Source: Pseudomonadota bacterium
Lineage (GTDB): Bacteria > Desulfobacterota > Syntrophobacteria > Syntrophobacterales > Syntrophobacteraceae
Direction of reading: 5' to 3'
Length of the DNA stretch: 20,509 bases
Assembly (NCBI GenBank): GCA_023416335.1
Contig: JAEZHY010000308.1
Coordinates: 1-20,509 of the forward strand
Shown: positions 15,422-20,509 of the stretch, piece after piece
Layout of the letters: the number at the start of each line of letters is the position of its first letter
Numbering within the stretch: the first letter of the stretch is position 1
Notes under the pieces: model-generated
What the model saw: only the letters and a program-made list of their open reading frames with translations
Database searches by the model: none
What the model was told of the DNA's origin: nothing
Made by a program: the position numbers and the translations under genes

Positions 15422-16417
15422 TCAGCCCGCGTTGCAGTTAACACGGGGATTATAGGCCATGCATTTAACACGGTGGCCCGGCGTATATTCGATCAGGTCC
15501 GGGGCTTCCTTTTCACATTCCGGCTTCTTTTCCATGCAGCGGGGCAGGAAAATACAGGCTTCGGGAATCACCGGACCTGAGATTTCGCCGATTTCCTTCC
15601 ATTGCCTGCCGCCACGGCTGGGATCGAGCTTGGGAATTGCGTCGAGTAATGCGCGCGTATAAGGATGGATTGGATTCCTGTACAGCTCTTCCGTTTCGGC
15701 AATTTCCACCATCTGGCCGAGATACATGACGGCGACCCGGTTGCTGATGTGCCTGACGACCGAAAGGTCATGGGAGATGAAAAGGTAAGTGAGATTGAAT
15801 TCTTCCTGGAGGTCCTGCAGTAAGTTGATAACCTGTGCCTGGATGGAGACATCCAGGGCCGAGAGCGGTTCGTCGCAAATCACAAGCTCGGGCTGGAGCG
15901 CAAGAGCGCGCGCAACCCCTATTCTCTGACGCTGTCCCCCGCTGAACTCGTGCGGATAACGGTTGATGTGCTCCGGACGCAGGCCGACAACTTCCATCAT
16001 TTCCCTGACACGCTCCCTGCGCTCGGCAGGTGTGCCGATCTTATGAATCACGAGGCCTTCACCTATGATGCGCCCGACAGTCTGTCTCGGATTCAGCGAC
16101 GAATACGGGTCCTGGAAGATGATCTGGATTCGCCTGCGGAGTTGCTGCATCTTTTCAGGCCCGGCCATTGCGAGATTTTCTCCGTCGAAGATGACCTCCC
16201 CGGCCGTCGGAGGTTCCAGCCCCAGAATGACCCTGCCCAGGGTAGACTTTCCACACCCGCTCTCCCCTACCAGCCCAAGCGTTTCTCCCCGTTTTATTGC
16301 GAGGTTTATTCCATCGACCGCCTTCACCACCCCCGTCTGGCGGCGGAAAAGGCCATGTGTGACCTGGTAGTGTTTTTTTACATTCCGTACTTTCAATAAT
16401 TCCGATGTCTGAAACAA
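15422..16417 (-). CDS. Oligopeptide/dipeptide ABC transporter ATP-binding protein (DppF/OppF type)
   Basis: A 331-residue ATPase that powers import by the oligopeptide/dipeptide/nickel ABC family on the cytoplasmic face. Walker A is GESGCGKST (51-59). The Q-loop IIFQDPYSSLNPRQT, signature SGGQRQRIGVARAL, Walker B VICDEPLSALD and switch ISHDLSVVRHI are all intact. The C-terminal oligopeptide extension carries NPIHPYTRALL and four cysteines (CIFLPRC, PEC, VKC) that in relatives can bind an iron-sulfur cluster. I start at TTG 16417 because AGGAGG lies 7 bases upstream. An ATG at 16444 would overlap the previous gene and has no such site. It follows the DppD-type gene by 11 bases. Substrate unknown. 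Confidence 0.9.
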   Translation of the reverse strand: MFQTSELLKVRNVKKHYQVTHGLFRRQTGVVKAVDGINLAIKRGETLGLVGESGCGKSTLGRVILGLEPPTAGEVIFDGENLAMAGPEKMQQLRRRIQIIFQDPYSSLNPRQTVGRIIGEGLVIHKIGTPAERRERVREMMEVVGLRPEHINRYPHEFSGGQRQRIGVARALALQPELVICDEPLSALDVSIQAQVINLLQDLQEEFNLTYLFISHDLSVVRHISNRVAVMYLGQMVEIAETEELYRNPIHPYTRALLDAIPKLDPSRGGRQWKEIGEISGPVIPEACIFLPRCMEKKPECEKEAPDLIEYTPGHRVKCMAYNPRVNCNAG

Positions 16418-16428
16418 GCTGAATCCTC

Positions 16429-17397
16429 CTAATAGAGCCAGCAACGAACCGGGTGACCTCCGGGCGGTGTGAGCAATTCGGGTTCTTCACGAAAGCATCG
16501 GTCAAAGGAATAAGGGCACCGCGTATTGAACTTACAGCCTGCGGGGAGGTTAAGCAGGCTGGGCACCACTCCGGGGATTGCTTCGAGCCTGCGTTTCCCT
16601 TCGCCCGAATTCCGGCCGGGGACGGATCGCATCAGGCCCTGGGTGTAAGGATGGAGCGGGTTTTCAAAGAGGTCTTTCACTGCCGCGTGTTCCACGACTC
16701 TTCCCGTATACATGACCAGGACCTCTTCGGCCACTTCCGCAATCACCCCGAGGTCGTGTGTGATCAGTAGAATAGCCATACCGTGGGTTCGGCGCAGATT
16801 GTCCAGCAGTCCCAGGATTTGTGCCTGGATCGTGACGTCCAGTGCCGTAGTAGGTTCATCGGCGATGATGAGTCGCGGATTACATGCTATGGCCATGGCA
16901 ATCATGACGCGCTGGCGCATGCCGCCGCTCATTTTATGCGGATACTCGGCCAATCTCACTTCCGGTGAAGGAATTCCTACTTTGCGCAAAAGGTCGAGCG
17001 CCTGTTCGCCGGCCTCTCTTTTCGAAATTCGGCGGTGTCGGAGCAGGACTTCGATTATCTGGTCCCCGATCCGGAAAACCGGGTTGAGGGAGGTCATCGG
17101 CTCCTGGAAGATCATGGAAATTTCATTCCCCCTGATCTTCTCCATCTCGTTTTCCGGGGCTGTGAGGAGGTCGATGCCCCTGAATCGGATTTCTCCGCCC
17201 GCAATAATCCCGGGAGGCGGAATGAGCCGCAGGATCGAAAGGGCAGTGATGCTTTTGCCGCATCCCGATTCTCCCACGATTCCGAGCACCTGACCCGTCG
17301 AAATATTGAAGCTCACCGAATCGACTGCGCGAGCTGTGCCCGCTTCGGTTAGAAAGTATGTTTTCAGATTTTTGACTTCGAGCAGTGCGTCACCCAT
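16429..17397 (-). CDS. Oligopeptide/dipeptide ABC transporter ATP-binding protein (DppD/OppD type)
   Basis: A 322-residue ATPase, the usual partner of the DppF-type subunit next to it. Walker A is GESGCGKS (42-49), the Q-loop [12 protein letters not shown] is around 95-106, signature SGGMRQR at 157-163, Walker [13 protein letters not shown] around 176-187, and switch [13 protein letters not shown] follows. The C-terminal extension has [11 protein letters not shown] and the four-cysteine pattern C288, C294, C301, C319. ATG 17397 (Met-Gly-Asp-Ala-Leu-Leu-Glu-Val) matches the normal family start. The frame continues 53 codons upstream, but those residues are Arg-rich and unlike the family. Neither permease genes nor a binding protein are beside it, so the pair must work with a membrane part coded elsewhere. 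Confidence 0.92.
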   Translation of the reverse strand: MGDALLEVKNLKTYFLTEAGTARAVDSVSFNISTGQVLGIVGESGCGKSITALSILRLIPPPGIIAGGEIRFRGIDLLTAPENEMEKIRGNEISMIFQEPMTSLNPVFRIGDQIIEVLLRHRRISKREAGEQALDLLRKVGIPSPEVRLAEYPHKMSGGMRQRVMIAMAIACNPRLIIADEPTTALDVTIQAQILGLLDNLRRTHGMAILLITHDLGVIAEVAEEVLVMYTGRVVEHAAVKDLFENPLHPYTQGLMRSVPGRNSGEGKRRLEAIPGVVPSLLNLPAGCKFNTRCPYSFDRCFREEPELLTPPGGHPVRCWLY

Positions 17398-17582
17398 TCC
17401 CGTTCCCGAGCGGCCTCTGCGGCCGCATAAGATTATACGAATAAAAACGCGGAACCTCACAGGCAACCGCGTATACAACGCCGGCGGTTGCCTCTGCCCG
17501 GCCGGCGAGCTGCGAACGCTCCCAAATCGGCATCCGACAGAGAGCACAAGCATCAACTGTCCATATAAGAAGAGTACAAAAT

Positions 17583-17611
17583 AGTATACTTATAGACAGC
17601 GCATTTAACAA
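17583..17611 (-). promoter_or_regulatory. Sigma-70-type promoter for the dppD-dppF-amidohydrolase operon
   Basis: On the minus strand TTGTTA (17611-17606) and TATACT (17588-17583) are separated by exactly 17 bases; they match the -35 at 4 of 6 and the -10 at 5 of 6 positions. The predicted leader to the dppD start is about 175 bases and contains the 10-bp hairpin at 17461-17493. Confidence 0.5.
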
Positions 17612-17691
17612 GTACCCGGATCGCAAGCAAAAACAAGGATGAACGGCGGACCTGGCAACCCGGTTACAAAATTTGCAGTCCATATCGCACC

Positions 17692-17732
17692 GTGCACAAA
17701 TCGTAACCGGAGTGTGCAAAAATCGTAACCGT
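17692..17732. repeat. Two 22-bp-period direct repeats, possible insertion-sequence end
   Basis: TGCACAAATCGTAACCG (17693-17709) and TGCAAAAATCGTAACCG (17715-17731) differ by one base and lie 22 bases apart, followed by GATTTTGACCCC. Repeated short motifs of this kind are found at the ends of IS21-type elements, so this may be the terminal relic of one. No transposase remains nearby; the link to IS21 is inference. Confidence 0.45.
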
Positions 17733-17792
17733 GATTTTGACCCCTCTTTTGAACCTGACCGAATTCTGTTGGAATATTAAATTCTTAACGAG

Positions 17793-17808
17793 TGGTACGT
17801 TTATTGCC
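17793..17808 (+). promoter_or_regulatory. Sigma-54 (RpoN) promoter
   Basis: TGGTACGTTTATTGCC matches the -24/-12 consensus TGGCACG-N4-TTGC at all but one position (T for C). The GG (17794-17795) and GC (17806-17807) are separated by exactly 10 bases as required. Transcription would start near 17819, about 50 bases before the ATG of the hydrolase-glycosyltransferase gene. This type of promoter needs an enhancer-binding activator. Confidence 0.85.
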
Positions 17809-17821
17809 AAGGGATACATGA

Positions 17822-17842
17822 CGGCTCGCTTATTTTGAGCCG
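17822..17842 (+). other. 5'-UTR hairpin before the fusion gene
   Basis: CGGCTC (17822-17827) pairs with GAGCCG (17837-17842) around a 9-base AT-rich loop. It lies just after the predicted sigma-54 start site, at the extreme 5' end of the message, where it could protect the transcript. No T-run follows. Confidence 0.4.
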
Positions 17843-17869
17843 AAGATTTTCTCTGGAGAGGGAAGAGAA

Positions 17870-20509
17870 ATGTCACGACAGCTAAGCGACGCGGCTTCCG
17901 ATTTTGCCGGGGAGGAGTCCGATATTCAGCCGGAACTGGTGGGGCCCGCAGACTCCAGTGCCAACCGGCTTGCGCAGGATAAGGACCAACCCGTTACACG
18001 CCCGGAATCTAAGCGGGAATCCGGGAAATCAAAAAAAATTATCCCCGCCGGGGATTTGTTCCGTCTCCCGACGGAAAAAACACCGCTTCGGACGGTTTTC
18101 GACAAACCAAAATCCGGAGTTGCAGAATTTTACCTCAATCCTCCCAAGCAGATAGCAGTTGAAGAAGGGGTCCGGGCGGAGATCAGAGGCAAATTCATCT
18201 ACGTCGGCGAGGAAAAATTTTATATCCGCGGCGTGACCTACGGCCCTTTCCGACCTGATGAAGAAGGCTGCGAATACCACACCCCCGAGATAGTCGAGCG
18301 TGACTTCGCGCAAATGGCCGCGAGCGGAATCAACTCCGTGCGGACATATACGGTCCCGCCCAGATGGCTTCTGGATGTCGCTCAGAAATACAATCTGCGC
18401 GTCATGATCGGCCTCCCCTGGGAAGAACACATCGCTTTCCTGGAAGACAGAAAACTCCCGAAGGATATCGAACAACGTGTACGCGCAGGCGTCCGCGCCT
18501 GTGCCAACCATGCCGCCGTACTCTGCTTCACTATCGGGAACGAAATCCCGGCGACCATCGTCCGCTGGTACGGACGGCGTCGCATCGAGGCTTTCCTTAA
18601 GCAACTGTACATGGCGGTCAAGGATGTAGATCCGGAAGCCCTCGTAACGTACGTCAACTTCCCGACCACGGAATATCTCGAACTGCCTTTTGTAGATTTC
18701 CTTTCGTTCAATGTGTACCTGGAGACGAAACAAAAACTGGAAGGCTATCTTGCGCGTCTCCAGAACCTCGCCGGCGAAAAACCGCTGGTCATGGCGGAAA
18801 TCGGCCTGGACAGCATGCGGAATAGTGAGGACGTCCAGGCGAAAACACTCGAATGGCAGATCAGATCGACCTTCGCTGCAGGTTGCGCAGGGATATTCGT
18901 CTTTTCCTGGACCGACGAATGGCACCGCGGCGGTTTCGATATAGAAGACTGGGGATTCGGGGTAACCGATCGGAACCGCAACCCGAAAGCTTCACTTGCC
19001 GCCATCGGCAAAGCGTATGCCGAGATCCCCTTTCCTCCCGACCTCAACTGGCCGGCAATCTCGGTTGTTGTCTGCACATATAACGGCAAGCGCACGATCC
19101 GCGACTGCCTCGAAGGCCTGAAGAAGGTCGACTACCCCAACTTCGAAGTCATCGTCGTCAACGATGGATCGACCGACGGCACCGAACTCGTTGCCAAGGA
19201 ATATGGCTTCCGCGTGATTTCGATTCCGAACGGCGGACTCAGCAACGCCCGAAATGTCGGAATGCGGGCAGCCAAAGGTGAAATCGTCGCCTATATAGAC
19301 GATGACGCCATTCCCGATCCGCAGTGGCTCACGTACCTTGCCGCCACGTTCCTCACTACCGATCACGTCGGAGTCGGCGGACCGAATATTCCTCCCGCGG
19401 ACGACGGCCCGATAGCCGAATGCGTTGCAAATTCGCCCGGCGGCCCGATCCACGTGCTTCTCACCGACCAGTTGGCCGAGCACATTCCGGGATGCAATAT
19501 GGCATTCCGCAAGAGCGCGCTCGAAGCTATCAGCGGCTGCGACGCCCAGTTCCGGATTGCCGGAGACGACGTCGATCTCTGCTGGAGACTCCAGCAAAAC
19601 GGCGGGACCCTCGGATTCAACCCCGCAGCAATGGTTTGGCATCATCGCCGCAACTCCGTTAAAGCGTACTGGAAGCAGCAGTTGAATTACGGCAAGGCCG
19701 AGGGCTACCTCGAACGCAAATGGCCTGAAAAATACAATGCGGCCGGTCACGTACCCTGGGCCGGACGGCTCTACTTCAAAGGTTTCGAACAACTTCTGGG
19801 CTGCTTCAGGGGCCGGGTCTACCAGGGCACCTGGGGAAGCGCTCTTTTCCAGTCTATCTACCAGCCGGCGCCGAGCCTGTTCTGGTCGTTGCCGCTCATG
19901 CCCGAATGGTACGCAATAATTGCGGCCCTGGGGATCTTCTCCCTGCTTGGGATCCAGTGGTCTCCCCTGCTTCTCGCGCTGCCGCTTTTCCTCTTCGCCG
20001 CGGCGCTGCCGATCGTACACGCGGTTTCGTGCGCTTCGCGGCTGCCTTTCATAAATCTCTCAAGATCCGAGCGGTTCAAAATGCGGGCGCTCACCGCCAC
20101 GCTGCACCTCATGCAGCCCGTTGCGCGCCTGACCGGCCGCATCAAGCTCGGCCTGACCCCGTGGCGGCACTGCGGTTTCGCGGCCGGTATCGCCCATCCG
20201 CTGCCCTGGCCCAAGACCTTTACGGTCTGGAGCGAGCAGTGGAAATCCCCGATCACCTGGCTCGAATCGATCGAAGAAGGGATCAAGAATCTTCGTACGG
20301 TGGTCCTCAGAGGCGGAGATTACGACAGGTGGGACCTGGAACTCCGCGGCGGCCTGCTCGGTTCGGTGCGCCTCCTCATGGCGGTTGAAGAGCACGGAGG
20401 CGGCAAGCAGTTCATCCGGGTCAAATCGTGGCCGCGCTGCACCCCGGTCGGAATATTCCTGACGCTACTTTTTGCGGGACTCGGGGCTGCGTCCGCCGCT
20501 GCCCAGGCG
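17870..20509 (+). CDS. Glycoside-hydrolase TIM barrel fused to family-2 glycosyltransferase (3' end outside window)
   Basis: An uninterrupted frame of 880 codons from ATG 17870 (AGAGGGAAGAG upstream) to the right edge. Residues 1-85 are polar and probably disordered. About 105-385 is a clan-A hydrolase barrel: YIRGVTYGPF opens it, IGNEIP (E225) fits the acid/base Glu, VMAEIGLDS (E310) the nucleophile, and FVFSWTDEW closes it. About 395-620 is a GT-A glycosyltransferase: SVVVCTYNG, VVNDGSTDGT, the metal motif YIDDDA (D477-D479), PGCNMAFRKSAL and AGDDVDLCWRLQ. Membrane segments at about 680-718 (YAIIAALGIFSLL, then LLALPLFLFAAALPIVHAV) follow, then a soluble stretch and another hydrophobic segment (GIFLTLLFAGLG) at the edge. 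A role in making and trimming an extracellular polysaccharide is likely. The 3' extent is unknown. Confidence 0.88.
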   Translation, partial: MSRQLSDAASDFAGEESDIQPELVGPADSSANRLAQDKDQPVTRPESKRESGKSKKIIPAGDLFRLPTEKTPLRTVFDKPKSGVAEFYLNPPKQIAVEEGVRAEIRGKFIYVGEEKFYIRGVTYGPFRPDEEGCEYHTPEIVERDFAQMAASGINSVRTYTVPPRWLLDVAQKYNLRVMIGLPWEEHIAFLEDRKLPKDIEQRVRAGVRACANHAAVLCFTIGNEIPATIVRWYGRRRIEAFLKQLYMAVKDVDPEALVTYVNFPTTEYLELPFVDFLSFNVYLETKQKLEGYLARLQNLAGEKPLVMAEIGLDSMRNSEDVQAKTLEWQIRSTFAAGCAGIFVFSWTDEWHRGGFDIEDWGFGVTDRNRNPKASLAAIGKAYAEIPFPPDLNWPAISVVVCTYNGKRTIRDCLEGLKKVDYPNFEVIVVNDGSTDGTELVAKEYGFRVISIPNGGLSNARNVGMRAAKGEIVAYIDDDAIPDPQWLTYLAATFLTTDHVGVGGPNIPPADDGPIAECVANSPGGPIHVLLTDQLAEHIPGCNMAFRKSALEAISGCDAQFRIAGDDVDLCWRLQQNGGTLGFNPAAMVWHHRRNSVKAYWKQQLNYGKAEGYLERKWPEKYNAAGHVPWAGRLYFKGFEQLLGCFRGRVYQGTWGSALFQSIYQPAPSLFWSLPLMPEWYAIIAALGIFSLLGIQWSPLLLALPLFLFAAALPIVHAVSCASRLPFINLSRSERFKMRALTATLHLMQPVARLTGRIKLGLTPWRHCGFAAGIAHPLPWPKTFTVWSEQWKSPITWLESIEEGIKNLRTVVLRGGDYDRWDLELRGGLLGSVRLLMAVEEHGGGKQFIRVKSWPRCTPVGIFLTLLFAGLGAASAAAQA

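Larger units (their letters stand above)
17398..17869. other. Divergent intergenic region between dppD-type and glycosyltransferase genes
   Basis: A 472-base regulatory gap between two divergent genes. On the minus strand it holds a sigma-70 promoter (17583-17611) and a leader hairpin, AGGCAACCGC (17461-17470) with GCGGTTGCCT (17484-17493). Further right are a pair of 22-base-period direct repeats (17692-17732), then on the plus strand a sigma-54 promoter (17793-17808) and a 5'-UTR hairpin. No gene is supported inside it. Confidence 0.7.

Noticed and set aside
17398..17556. Extended N-terminus for the DppD-type ATPase starting at 17556
   Set aside because: The extra 53 residues are Arg-rich and not family-like, and they would cover the leader hairpin. 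ATG 17397 gives the standard start.
18029..20020. Two long minus-strand frames (18029-18925 and 18992-20020) opposite the fusion gene
   Set aside because: The plus-strand frame shows clear hydrolase and glycosyltransferase motifs through both. The antisense translations have no family resemblance or ribosome-binding sites and are side effects of high-GC codon use.

Overview
The window looks like chromosomal DNA from a Gram-negative, probably anaerobic bacterium of the Desulfobacterota (old Deltaproteobacteria) type. The pointers are an hrcA-grpE-dnaK heat-shock operon under a CIRCE operator, a clear sigma-54 promoter, a lipoprotein with a periplasmic-binding fold, a cobalamin adenosyltransferase, an FmdB zinc ribbon and a cytidylate-kinase-like protein. 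This is inference from gene content; there is no rRNA or other marker here to fix the taxon.

Layout. (1) 1-976, plus strand: the tail of a membrane protein and a cytidylate-kinase-like gene. (2) 977-5620: an accessory, mostly decayed region. It holds degenerate short repeats, two hairpin-rich dispersed-repeat blocks, and the remains of a lambda-like prophage on the minus strand in normal phage order (terminase large subunit, gpW-like joining protein, portal protein), all broken by stops, frameshifts or missing ends. One intact, AT-richer gene of unknown function (3358-4254) sits exactly between the terminase and gpW remnants. (3) 5625-9160, minus strand: a TPR plus periplasmic-binding lipoprotein, an FmdB zinc ribbon, a rho-independent terminator, then cobO and a family-4-like uracil-DNA glycosylase. 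(4) 9203-13130, minus strand: the hrcA-grpE-dnaK operon with its promoter, CIRCE operator and a run of hairpins after dnaK. (5) 13286-17611, minus strand: an EamA/DMT permease, then an operon of two oligopeptide ABC-transporter ATPases (DppD/DppF type) and an amidohydrolase, with a recognisable sigma-70 promoter. (6) 17692-20509, plus strand: a repeat that may be an insertion-sequence end, a near-consensus sigma-54 promoter, and a large gene running off the window. It fuses a glycoside-hydrolase TIM barrel with both catalytic glutamates to a family-2 glycosyltransferase and membrane segments.

Most notable are the sigma-54-driven hydrolase-glycosyltransferase fusion, the intact unknown gene inside the prophage ruin, the terminator packed directly against the cobO ribosome-binding site, and a palindromic, MITE-like repeat at 5320-5558. 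The core genes are ordinary households; the novelty is in the accessory region and at the right edge.
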